Assembly: GCF_003217295.1 (NCBI RefSeq)
Contig: NZ_QJTJ01000032.1
Location: 1-32,271, forward strand
Length of the DNA: 32,271 bases
Direction of reading: 5' to 3'
Source of the DNA: Ureibacillus chungkukjangi
Lineage (GTDB): Bacteria; Bacillota; Bacilli; Bacillales_A; Planococcaceae
Part shown: one piece after another, positions 24,196-32,181 of the stretch
Layout of the letters: every line of letters starts with the position of its first letter
Position numbering within the stretch: the stretch's first letter is position 1
Made by a program: the position numbers and the translations under genes
The notes under the pieces: model-generated
The model's input: the letters and a program-made list of their open reading frames with translations, nothing else
Databases searched by the model: none
What the model was told of the DNA's origin: nothing

Positions 24196-24455
24196 GTATA
24201 ATGTAATGAAATTCACTATCTTGTAAATTTTCATAGAAATTACACTTACAACCTCATTTTCCAAAAAATATAATTCCAATTATATACAATACACTATTTC
24301 TACCCCTTTTTACTATAAAAATTTGAAACTAATAGGCATTTTGGTATTAATCTATTTCTTTTATTACATAAACGATAGTTTTCCACTAGGATAATTGGCT
24401 ATTTAAGGAGGGAGATTATTGGTAAATATGAGTTATGAAAGACTTTCGTAGAATT
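24196..24455. other. Gene-free AT-rich stretch upstream of the SLH gene
   Basis: No gene is supported. The plus strand has AAGGAGGGAG followed by a TTG-started frame of only ten codons (24419-24451), which I regard as chance or a relic. Confidence 0.5.
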
Positions 24456-24486
24456 AAAAAAACTCCTTTGACAAATGTCAAAAGAG
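24456..24486 (-). terminator. Rho-independent terminator of the GGDEF/EAL gene
   Basis: On the minus strand CTCTTTTGAC (24486-24477) pairs with GTCAAAGGAG (24472-24463), one T-G wobble, around a short ATTT-type loop, followed by seven T (24462-24456). It lies 22 bases after the stop codon of the c-di-GMP gene and isolates it from the SLH gene. Confidence 0.8.
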
Positions 24487-24507
24487 CTACAGCTTTGTAT
24501 TTACTTT

Positions 24508-26721
24508 TCATTTAGATAAAAGCAATTCCTGAACCTTCCCGATCGGCATTGGCTTTCCATAATAATAGCACTGTGCTTCATCGCATTGCAGGCTGCATAG
24601 GTAATCGGCTTGTTCGATTGTTTCGACCCCTTCAGCGATGACTTCCAGGTTTAGTGTATGGGCTAGCTGGATAATGGCACTGATAATTTTGGCGTCGTTT
24701 TGGTCGGTTAGGATGTCATTGACAAAGGAACGATCGATTTTAAGTCGTTTGATCGGGAAGTTTTTTAGATAGCTTAGCGAGCTAAACCCTTTCCCGAAGT
24801 CATCGATGGCGATTTTTACGCCTAACTGATTTAGTTCCTTCATGATTGAGATGGCATTCGAGACATCCATGGCCATTGATTCTGTAATCTCTACCTCCAA
24901 AAGGCTCGCATCGATTTGGAAGTGTGTTATGGCTTCCTGGACACTTTCAACAATCGTATGACTTAAGAAATCCTGCGGTGAAAGATTGATGGCGATTTTC
25001 ATCGGCGGGAGCCCACGATTTGCCCATTCTTTCAGCTGATGACAGGCCTTTTGTAAGACGAACTCTCCTAGAAGTGTCGCAATTCCCAATTCTTCGGCTA
25101 ATGGGATGATGTCACCTGGAAGGATTAGTCCAAATTTCGGATGGTTCCAGCGAATTAGCGCTTCAAAGCCGATGATTTCCTTTGTACAAAGACTTACCTG
25201 TGGCTGATAAAACAGCTCGAGATGATTTTGTTCCATCGCATTCTTTAGCTCTTGTTCAAAGGTTAGTTTTTCAAAATAACGATGATCCATATCGGCGTCA
25301 TGCATAACAAAATGATTTTTGCCATTCTCCTTTGCCTGGTACATGGCCGTATCCGCTCTTCGAATCAAGGAAATTTCACTTTCCCCTTTTTGATAAATGG
25401 AAATGCCAATGCTTGCACTCATCTGAAATTCATAGCTTTCGATTTCAAGACTATGCCTGAATACTTCAATCAGTCCCTCTGCCATGGCAGTTACCTCTTT
25501 GGCATCCTTAAAATCGTTTAGAATGATGGTAAATTCATCGCCACCCATACGGAAAAGCTCCGCATGATCTGGTAAGAAATCCTTTAACCGCTTGCTTAAT
25601 TCGACAAGTACAAAGTCACCTTTGTCATACCCTAGTGTGTCATTTATGAATTTAAAGCGGTCCAAATCCAACAAAAATATTGCCAGATTCCCCTGCTCCG
25701 ATTTTAAATGCTCGAGTTTTTCTTTTAACGTCTGATGAAAGCTTCGACGATTTGGAAGCTCTGTTAAATCATCATGATAGGCTAAGTAATTGAAGCGTTC
25801 CTTTATGTTATAGCGTTCGGTTACATCCTTGATTTGACCAAAGGCACCTGATATTTGCCCATTTTCGTTAATAAGCGGTATTCCATCCACCCAGGCAATG
25901 GTTTCCTTGCCGTTTTTTTCATTTGTAATCCACACTTCCACATCGGTTAGATCTTCTCCAGCCAGGACATCCTTTACATGAGCTCCTAAGCTACTAGTCC
26001 CCTCGATGAGATTGCCTTTTTCCCAGCCAGTCATTTCCTCGGCTTGTGTGTTGATTTCCGTAATCTTGCCTGTTTTATCTATTTCAATAATGCCGTTTTT
26101 AGAGGATTCGATAACAATCTGATTTAGAATATTGAGCCGTGCATTGGTTTCTCTTAGGCAGATTTCTCGCTCAATCGAATTAACTACAGAGTTTAACATG
26201 GTTAAAAGAAGTGGACTTTGAAAATCTATAAAGGTTGCAATCGAAATTGTCCCTCGTTTTGTTCCATTTGCTTCAAAGCTAAAGGGCACTGAATAGCAGG
26301 CATTGCCATAAAGGAATGGTTGAAAGTGTTGAGTTCCCACTACCTCAACCGGTTCATTTAACCGTAATGCCAGGTCTACTGTATTTGTCCCAACGATACT
26401 CTCAATAAACTTTGTACCAGGCTTTACACCAATAAGCTCCATCACCTGTTTAATCTCTGGATCACCTTGAATATCTAAAATCACGCAATTGTCATCCGTC
26501 ACGATAAAAATAAACGGTAGCCCGTCCACCATCTGGAACAGCTGGTCGGCAAAAAAGCCTATCACATCAAACAGCTTTTGATAGTCAAATAATGTATCCT
26601 TTAGCTCCTGTGCACTAACATACTTATGCTCCGGAATCGCTTCAAGGTCTATTCCAAATGTCTCGCAGCGTTCATGTGACTCTTTTATATGGGGCGGTAG
26701 TGGCCTTTGCTGTCTATCCAT
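24508..26721 (-). CDS. GAF/PAS-GGDEF-EAL cyclic-di-GMP enzyme
   Basis: A cytoplasmic sensor that can make and/or destroy c-di-GMP. With the start at ATG 26721 (AAGGGAG ten bases upstream; the ATG at 26754 lacks a site) it has 737 residues. A GAF-like sensor spans about 55-190 (GVKPGTKFIESIVGTN resembles sigma-54 regulators of the AcoR type). PAS covers about 195-305 and GGDEF about 310-470, with an intact FRMGGDEF. EAL covers about 485-735, with FEALIRW, the Asn of INLSPQDF, the Glu of EITES, IAIDDFG, LKID and EGVET. All main catalytic residues are visible, and the product-inhibition RxxD site is missing before GGDEF. There is no membrane segment, so the signal is probably intracellular. It stands alone between its own promoter and terminator. 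Confidence 0.95.
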   Translation of the reverse strand: MDRQQRPLPPHIKESHERCETFGIDLEAIPEHKYVSAQELKDTLFDYQKLFDVIGFFADQLFQMVDGLPFIFIVTDDNCVILDIQGDPEIKQVMELIGVKPGTKFIESIVGTNTVDLALRLNEPVEVVGTQHFQPFLYGNACYSVPFSFEANGTKRGTISIATFIDFQSPLLLTMLNSVVNSIEREICLRETNARLNILNQIVIESSKNGIIEIDKTGKITEINTQAEEMTGWEKGNLIEGTSSLGAHVKDVLAGEDLTDVEVWITNEKNGKETIAWVDGIPLINENGQISGAFGQIKDVTERYNIKERFNYLAYHDDLTELPNRRSFHQTLKEKLEHLKSEQGNLAIFLLDLDRFKFINDTLGYDKGDFVLVELSKRLKDFLPDHAELFRMGGDEFTIILNDFKDAKEVTAMAEGLIEVFRHSLEIESYEFQMSASIGISIYQKGESEISLIRRADTAMYQAKENGKNHFVMHDADMDHRYFEKLTFEQELKNAMEQNHLELFYQPQVSLCTKEIIGFEALIRWNHPKFGLILPGDIIPLAEELGIATLLGEFVLQKACHQLKEWANRGLPPMKIAINLSPQDFLSHTIVESVQEAITHFQIDASLLEVEITESMAMDVSNAISIMKELNQLGVKIAIDDFGKGFSSLSYLKNFPIKRLKIDRSFVNDILTDQNDAKIISAIIQLAHTLNLEVIAEGVETIEQADYLCSLQCDEAQCYYYGKPMPIGKVQELLLSK

Positions 26722-26788
26722 GTAGTTAGCACTCCCTTCAAAACAAATGTTCAAACCGACGAACTATTGTTTGCATAATATTGTTAAC

Positions 26789-26797
26789 ATTATAACA
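26789..26797 (-). promoter_or_regulatory. Extended -10 promoter of the GGDEF/EAL gene
   Basis: TGTTATAAT on the minus strand is a perfect TATAAT with the TGn extension, about 68 bases before the chosen ATG. No good -35 is present. Confidence 0.5.
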
Positions 26798-26889
26798 TAA
26801 ATTACCTAATTATATTTATTTTTTTGAATGTTCTCTATTGTTTAGGACTAGTTTTTATCGAAAGAGGTTTCATGCGTTTGGAAGATTTA

Positions 26890-27507
26890 CTATTTTTCCT
26901 TGGGAGTATATTTTTTTAATATTCCCTCCACAAATATATCCATAAATTGTTTGCTCTCCTCTTGAAGGTCAAAGCCTTTTCCAAAAGCAATCCAATCATA
27001 CAGATTTCCGCGCATACACCGTGCAATCATCATCGAAAGCTGCTCATTATTTACTTCAGGCATTAACTCGCCACGCTCTACGGCGACCTTAATAAAATCG
27101 TTCAGAATTTTATAGACGCTACGATCCGTATTTGTAAAATAATGATTTTCAGATTCGATTAACCCGTTTGTATAAACACTTCTCATTAAATCTTTGCCCA
27201 TTTCATGCTCTAAATATTGCATTTGCCCCTGAAATAATTTTAAAATTTTTTCTTTCAGCGATGCTTCCTCTGGTATGGTCTGTATAAACTCCTCATAAAA
27301 CGTATCGATTTCGGTAAATTTCTCTAAAAAGATGCCGTATTTTGAATCAAAGTGATTATAAAAGGCACCTTTAGAGCTATTACTTTTTTGCACGATTTCG
27401 TCTACAGTTACTTGGTCGAATCCCTTTTTCTCGAATAGCTTTAATGCTGTCTCAAAAATTCGCTGCTTTGTTTGTTCTGCCTGTAATTGTCGACTTCCCT
27501 TCTTCAT
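26890..27507 (-). CDS. TetR-family transcriptional regulator
   Basis: A 205-residue repressor-type regulator. The N-terminal helix-turn-helix is clear: RIFETALKLFEKKGFDQVTVDEIVQKSNSSKGAFYNHF (residues 15-52, in outline: ALKLFEKKGF, TVDEIV, SSKGAFYNHF). The C-terminal part is the usual all-helical ligand and dimer domain. It is divergent from the acyl-CoA ligase and transporter genes. Two copies of ACTATAGTCTA lie between them, one close to its own start and one at the ligase start point. It therefore probably represses both itself and the pair, and is released by the substrate or its CoA ester. The ribosome site is weak (GGGGTAGG). Confidence 0.93.
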   Translation of the reverse strand: MKKGSRQLQAEQTKQRIFETALKLFEKKGFDQVTVDEIVQKSNSSKGAFYNHFDSKYGIFLEKFTEIDTFYEEFIQTIPEEASLKEKILKLFQGQMQYLEHEMGKDLMRSVYTNGLIESENHYFTNTDRSVYKILNDFIKVAVERGELMPEVNNEQLSMMIARCMRGNLYDWIAFGKGFDLQEESKQFMDIFVEGILKKYTPKEK

Positions 27508-27547
27508 GGCTTAGCCTACCCCATTTCAAGTCATTAGTTCATTTGTT

Positions 27548-27561
27548 AAAACTATAGTCTA
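27548..27561. promoter_or_regulatory. Second, imperfect TetR-type operator near tetR
   Basis: AAACTATAGTCTAT shares an 11-base core (ACTATAGTCTA) with the perfect palindrome at 27646-27659. It lies about 41 bases upstream of the tetR start, where a repressor would give autoregulation. Confidence 0.55.
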
Positions 27562-27615
27562 TATTGCGACTATTTATCTACTTATAGGTAACTAATCTGA
27601 ATTATCAGAATAGTA

Positions 27616-27644
27616 TTGACATTCATTTTGCCGAGTTTTATTAT
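27616..27644 (+). promoter_or_regulatory. Promoter of the ligase-transporter pair
   Basis: TTGACA (27616-27621), a 17-bp spacer and TATTAT (27639-27644) make a near-consensus sigma-A promoter. A start point near 27650 would give a leader of about 65 bases before the ATG at 27718. Confidence 0.85.
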
Positions 27645-27645
27645 T

Positions 27646-27659
27646 TAGACTATAGTCTA
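27646..27659. promoter_or_regulatory. Operator palindrome at the ligase start point
   Basis: TAGACTATAGTCTA is a perfect 14-bp palindrome immediately downstream of the -10 box. It covers the expected start point, a standard place for repression by a TetR dimer. The regulator gene is divergent and adjacent. Confidence 0.75.
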
Positions 27660-27717
27660 TGAAATAACGTTTCGGGGATAATGATAACGTTTTCTTCATT
27701 GGGGGAGGAGGATAACG

Positions 27718-29280
27718 ATGGACATTATTGGGGATAGAACGCTTCGTTCACTGTTCGAGGAGAAAGTAAGCCTGCATCCAGACAAAGTTTTTATCGCTTT
27801 TGAGGATGCACAGGGAAGTCAAACAACCAAAACCTATCGCGAATTTTATGACGAAGTACTAAAGCTGAGTAATGCCCTGTTAGATTTGGAGGTACATGCT
27901 GGGGATCATGTCACTATCCATTTACCAAACAATATCGAGTTTTTAACCACCTGGTTTGCACTAGCCCATATCGGAGCAATTATGGTTCCAACGAATATTT
28001 TGTCCAGCAGCGATGAAATGAATTACATCATCAACCATTCTGAATCTGTTTTGCTAATAACGGAGGAGGACCATGTTGAAAAGTTCCAAGGAATGCTGGA
28101 CCAACTACCTACGATCCGACACATAGTTTTAACCCGCTTCAAGAATCACTCTACTACACTACTAAATTTCGATCATATAATCGAAAATGCTTCTACCGAT
28201 ACAAGCCGTTTCCCGAAAGTCTTAACGGAGGATGTAGTCGGTATGCTTTACACATCAGGTACTACTTCCAAACCAAAAGGCGTTCAAGTAACAAATGCAA
28301 ATTATATTTTCACTGGCGAGTTAATGTCTAAATCCATTCAAGTAACCGAGGAGGACCGGATGTTTATCGTCCTGCCGCTGTTTCACGGTAATGCCCAATA
28401 CTATTCGACAATGACAGCTCTAGTCACTGGCGGCAGTATTGCGCTAACAGAAAAATTTAGTGCCTCTCGCTACTTCAAACAGGCGAAACTCTTAGGTGCA
28501 ACGGTTGGTTCCTTATTTGCCGCACCGCTGCGAATGATTTTAGCAAAGGACTATGATACATCAGTTCAGGAAAATCCAATCCGTTTAATCATGTTCGCAC
28601 AATCCATAGCAGAGCATCAGCTAAATGAATTTGAGAATAAGTTTGATGTGAAGCTCTTGCAGCTGTATGGGATGACTGAAACGGTGGGCATTCCTTTGCT
28701 CAATCCATTAAATGGGGTTCGGAAAAATTTAAGCATCGGCCGGCCAAGCATCGGTTATGAGGTAAAGCTTATCGACGAAGATGGCAGTGATGTGGAACAA
28801 GGTGCTGTGGGTCAAATTGCGGTTAAAGGGATTCCTGGTCGTACGGTTATGAAGCGTTATTTTAAAAATGAAGAAGCCACTCGCGAAACGCTACAGGATG
28901 GATGGCTGCTGACCGGTGATAATGCCCGTGTCGGAGAGGATGGCTATTTCTATTTTGTCGACCGTGTAAAGGATATGATTAAACGCTCTGGTGAGAATGT
29001 TGCCGCACAGGAGGTTGAAAGCGTTTTAACTCAACATCTAGCCGTCTTTGAAAGTGCCGTTATCGGGGTGCCTGATGACATGCGCGATGAGGCGATTAAG
29101 GCTTATGTTATTTTGAATAAGGGGATGAGTGTGACAGAGGAGGCGCTGATCACGTTTTGTAAGGCTCGATTAGCCAAATTTAAGGTGCCTGACTCAATTG
29201 AATTCGTGGCAGAGTTCCCTCGTACACCAGTAGGCAAGATTCAAAAGCATATTCTTAGAAATTCTCTATCGATTAAATAA
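27718..29280 (+). CDS. Acyl-CoA ligase, crotonobetaine/carnitine-CoA ligase (CaiC)-like
   Basis: An ATP-dependent, AMP-forming ligase that joins a carboxylic acid to CoA. All core motifs are present in 520 residues: MLYTSGTTSKPKG (176-188, phosphate loop), LYGMTETVG (316-324), GWLLTGDNA (395-403), VDRVKDMIKRSGENV (414-428) and PVGKIQK with the catalytic Lys507. The opening MDIIG, the RSGENV box and the overall wording recall E. coli CaiC more than fatty-acyl ligases, so a carnitine-like or other short acid is a fair guess, not proof. AGGAGG lies six bases before the ATG. It is followed after 20 bases by an MHS transporter, which probably imports the substrate. No CaiA/CaiB-type genes are in the window. 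Confidence 0.9.
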   Translation: MDIIGDRTLRSLFEEKVSLHPDKVFIAFEDAQGSQTTKTYREFYDEVLKLSNALLDLEVHAGDHVTIHLPNNIEFLTTWFALAHIGAIMVPTNILSSSDEMNYIINHSESVLLITEEDHVEKFQGMLDQLPTIRHIVLTRFKNHSTTLLNFDHIIENASTDTSRFPKVLTEDVVGMLYTSGTTSKPKGVQVTNANYIFTGELMSKSIQVTEEDRMFIVLPLFHGNAQYYSTMTALVTGGSIALTEKFSASRYFKQAKLLGATVGSLFAAPLRMILAKDYDTSVQENPIRLIMFAQSIAEHQLNEFENKFDVKLLQLYGMTETVGIPLLNPLNGVRKNLSIGRPSIGYEVKLIDEDGSDVEQGAVGQIAVKGIPGRTVMKRYFKNEEATRETLQDGWLLTGDNARVGEDGYFYFVDRVKDMIKRSGENVAAQEVESVLTQHLAVFESAVIGVPDDMRDEAIKAYVILNKGMSVTEEALITFCKARLAKFKVPDSIEFVAEFPRTPVGKIQKHILRNSLSIK

Positions 29281-29300
29281 TGCGAAAGTAGGTGTGCTCT

Positions 29301-30635
29301 ATGAAAAAAGCAAAAATTTTATTGGCTAGTTTAGTAGGATCTATTATCGAATGGTACGACTTTTACTTGTATGGGACTGCAACAGGATTAGTTTTCTCCT
29401 CCCTCTTCTTCCCAAATCATGATCCAGCCGTATCGATTTTAATCGCCTTTGCCACATTTGGAGCCGGATATGCAGCAAGACCAATCGGAAGTATTATTTT
29501 CGGTCATATGGGAGATCGAATCGGACGAAAGGCTTCCCTTATGCTGACATTGATTGGGATGGGAGGAAGCTCGTTCCTAATCGGGCTATTGCCTACCTAC
29601 GCGCAAATCGGAATAATCGCACCTGCTATGCTAGTAATCCTACGCTTATTGCAAGGGATTGCCCTTGGTGGTGAATGGGGTGGAGCCGTTCTTTTAGCAA
29701 CAGAATCTGCCGGCAAAGGCATCCGTGGATTCTTCGGCTCTGTTCCACAATTAGGTGTTCCAATCGGACTCGTATTAGGGACTTTCAGTTTTACAATCAT
29801 CAGTGCCCTAACAACAGAAGCCCAATTCATGGCTTGGGGCTGGCGTATTCCCTTCTTATTTAGTATCGTGCTAATCGTTATCGCCGTTTGGATTCGTAGC
29901 GGGATTGAAGAAACGCCAGAATTCCAAAGAAAGAAGGAGCAAGGCGAGCTCGAGAAGATACCTGTTGTCGCTGTATTTAAGTACAATGCCAAGGATATTT
30001 TCCGTTTAATCGGCTTAAAGCTGGGCGACGGCTTCTTCAATGTATTTTTAATGTCCTTTATCTTAGTGTACGCAACAACTTACTTGGACTACTCTCGCGA
30101 CACTGCATTGCTAGGCTTAACCTTGAGCTGTGCGACAATGATTATTACGATTCCGCTTGTCGGCTACCTATCCGACTTTATCGGCCGTAAAATCATTTAC
30201 ACTGGCGGGCTGGTTGCCATGATTGTACTAACAATCCCATATTTCATGACCATCCCAATCAACACAACCTGGTTCTTCACAATGCAAATCGTATTACTAG
30301 GCTTTGTATGGGGTGCCATTTTCGCAACGCAAGGAACCCTTTTCTCCGAGCTATTCCCTGCCAACGTTCGCTACACAGGGCTATCACTCGGATACCAAAT
30401 CGCTGCAGCCATCGTCGGCTTCGGTCCAATGATCTGGACCGCAATGGGCACAAGCTTCGGCGCCTCCCCCTTCGCATTCGGAGGCTTCATGATCGCCAGC
30501 CTAGTCGTATCATTGGTGCTAATTTTGTTCGCACCGGATACACGCGTGGTCTCACAGTATGATGATGACGTGGAGGATAAAGTGACGAGTTTGGATAATG
30601 AGGTGAAGGAAAAGACGGCGGTTGAGTTGAGTTAG
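29301..30635 (+). CDS. MFS transporter, metabolite:H+ symporter (MHS) family
   Basis: A 12-helix proton symporter of 444 residues. SIIEWYDFYLYGTATGLVF is the typical first helix of the MHS group (ProP, ShiA, KgtP, CitA). GHMGDRIGRKASLM is the MFS loop 2-3 motif. LRLLQGIALGGEWGGAVLLA is the hallmark of helix 4 in this group, and YLSDFIGRK repeats the loop in the second half. I start it at ATG 29301 (AGGTG six bases upstream); a GTG three codons earlier is possible. MHS members carry betaine, proline, shikimate or di/tricarboxylates. Coupling to a CaiC-like ligase suggests a carboxylate or betaine-like substrate. No terminator follows within the unique sequence. Confidence 0.93.
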   Translation: MKKAKILLASLVGSIIEWYDFYLYGTATGLVFSSLFFPNHDPAVSILIAFATFGAGYAARPIGSIIFGHMGDRIGRKASLMLTLIGMGGSSFLIGLLPTYAQIGIIAPAMLVILRLLQGIALGGEWGGAVLLATESAGKGIRGFFGSVPQLGVPIGLVLGTFSFTIISALTTEAQFMAWGWRIPFLFSIVLIVIAVWIRSGIEETPEFQRKKEQGELEKIPVVAVFKYNAKDIFRLIGLKLGDGFFNVFLMSFILVYATTYLDYSRDTALLGLTLSCATMIITIPLVGYLSDFIGRKIIYTGGLVAMIVLTIPYFMTIPINTTWFFTMQIVLLGFVWGAIFATQGTLFSELFPANVRYTGLSLGYQIAAAIVGFGPMIWTAMGTSFGASPFAFGGFMIASLVVSLVLILFAPDTRVVSQYDDDVEDKVTSLDNEVKEKTAVELS

Positions 30636-31019
30636 AGAGTTTAGAAAGATTAGAGTGTTTGATAGCGCGCTGCGGTGTGGATGTATTGATTAGTGTTTGC
30701 GCCGCGGGATGGGATTTTTGTGGGTGGTGCACTCGTTGGAGTTGGGGCGGGGAGTGTACTAGTTCCGTTGGGGTTCGGTGGGCGGGAGTAAGTGCACTAG
30801 TTCTATCGGCATTCAGTGGATGGGAGGGAGTGCACCCTTCCAGTCGGGGTTCAGCGGACGGGAAGGCAACCATAGAAGCTCGGCTGTCGTTGAATTTGAT
30901 TGGTGTCTTTCATTCGAGTGATGGAAGGCATTTTTTTGTGGAATGTGGTGGTTTTTGTAGGGAGGATGAAGTTATAAGTGGTTATTTAGTTTATGAAAGG
31001 GTTTTAGGGATACAGCTTC
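30636..31019. other. Gene-free G-rich stretch after the transporter
   Basis: Base composition changes sharply here: the plus strand is rich in G and GC-rich compared with its neighbours. Open frames exist on both strands but have no ribosome sites and low-complexity products. It contains the 38-bp repeats at 30727-30867. Confidence 0.55.
30727..30867. repeat. 38-bp tandem repeat, about 3.7 copies
   Basis: Units start GTGCAC/GTGTAC at 30727, 30754, 30792 and 30830. The last three are 38 bases each and the first is shortened to 27. Shared parts are GTGCACTAGTTC, a central CGG(G/C)(G/A)TTC and a closing GGGAGGG-like run. Copies are imperfect, and the G-rich strand is the plus strand. Confidence 0.7.
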
Positions 31020-32103
31020 TTCCTGGATGCGTTTCATTCCTTATATGAAATGCATTTCGAATTACTTTTTCTTCCTGGATGCGTTTCATTCGTTCTATGA
31101 AATGCATCTCGAGTTACTTTTTCTTTCTAAATGCGTTTCATCCCCTTTATGAAATGCATCTCGTGCTACTTCTTCTTCCTTTACGCGTTTCATTCCCTTT
31201 ATGAAATGCATTTCGAGTTACTTCTTCTTCCTTTATGCGTTTCATTCCTTCTATGAAATGCATTTCGAGCTACTTCTTCTTCCTTTACGCGTTTCATCCC
31301 CTTTATAAACGCATCTCGAGCTACCTCTTCTTCCTAAACAAGTTTCATCCCCTTTATGGAAACGCATCTCGAGTTACTTTTTCTTCCCTTACGCGTTTCA
31401 TTCCTTTTATGAAACGCATCTCGAGTTACTTCTTCTTCCCTTACGCCTTTCATCCCCTTTATGAAATGCATTCCGAGCTACCGCTTCTTCCTTTATGCGT
31501 TTCATTCCTTCTATGAAACGCATCTCAAGCTACTTCTTCTTCCCTTACGAGTTTCATCCGTTCTATGAAACGCATCTCGAGTTACTTCTTCTTTCTAAAC
31601 GCGTTTCATTCCCTTTATGAAATGCACCTCGTGCTACTTCTTCTTCCCTTACACGTTTCATTCCTTTTATGAAACGCATCTCGAGTTACTTCTTCTTCCC
31701 TTACGCCTTTCATCCCCTTTATGAAATGCATTCCGAGCTACCGCTTCTTCCTTTATGCGTTTCATTCCTTCTATGAAACGCATCTCAAGCTACTTCTTCT
31801 TCCCTTACGAGTTTCATCCGTTCTATGAAACGCATCTCGAGAGTTACTTCTTCTTTCTAAACGCGTTTCATCCCCTTTATGAAACGCATCTCGAGCTACC
31901 TCTTCTTCCCTTACGCGTTTCATCCCCTTTATGAAACGCATTCCGAGCTACCTCTTCTTCCTAAACAAGTTTCAGCCCCTTTATGAAATGCATCTCGTGC
32001 TACTTCTTCTTCCTTAATACGTTTCATCCCCCGTATCAAACGCATTTCGAACCATTCCTTCCTCCCCAACACGTTTCATCCACTCGATCAAACGCATCTC
32101 CCC
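31020..32103. repeat. 52-bp tandem repeat array, about 21 copies, each with an inverted repeat
   Basis: Units begin at 31020, 31072, 31124, 31176 and so on every 52 bases, with small indels. The consensus holds GCGTTTCAT, seven bases, ATGAAACGC (or ATGAAATGC), then a CTCGAG-containing stretch and a pyrimidine tract like CTTCTTCTTCC. The arms pair over nine bases, with T-G wobble where GC has become TG. Units vary by point changes rather than carrying unique spacers. The last two units (from about 32020) are degenerate. Since 52 is not a multiple of three, any translation shifts frame from unit to unit, so the open frames here are unlikely to be proteins. Confidence 0.9.
31393..31848. repeat. 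Segmental duplication of five units inside the 52-bp array
   Basis: The segment starting near 31393 recurs at 31653, an offset of 260 bases (5 x 52). It is nearly identical for about 190 bases, including private variants such as ACGCCTTTCAT and GAGCTACCGCTTC. The second copy differs by a 2-base GA insertion near 31840. This marks a recent unequal exchange or slippage event. Confidence 0.8.
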
Positions 32104-32181
32104 CAACTACTACTACCAATTCGCTTTTCATCACGCACTCACTCTTCCGCAAAACAATAAAAACCCCTTCCAACACTAAAA

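Noticed and set aside
24419..24451. Ten-codon frame after AAGGAGGGAG on the plus strand
   Set aside because: Too short, no promoter, and no sign of conservation can be judged; kept only as a note in the spacer entry.
26722..26754. Longer start for the GGDEF/EAL protein at 26754
   Set aside because: AAGGGAG is correctly spaced for ATG 26721 and lies inside the extra codons of the longer form.
30487..31048. Open frames on both strands across the transporter end and G-rich stretch
   Set aside because: They have no ribosome sites, overlap the transporter or the 38-bp repeat, and give biased, low-complexity products.
31020..32103. CRISPR array
   Set aside because: Units are contiguous variants of one 52-bp sequence without unique spacers, and there are no cas genes in the window.
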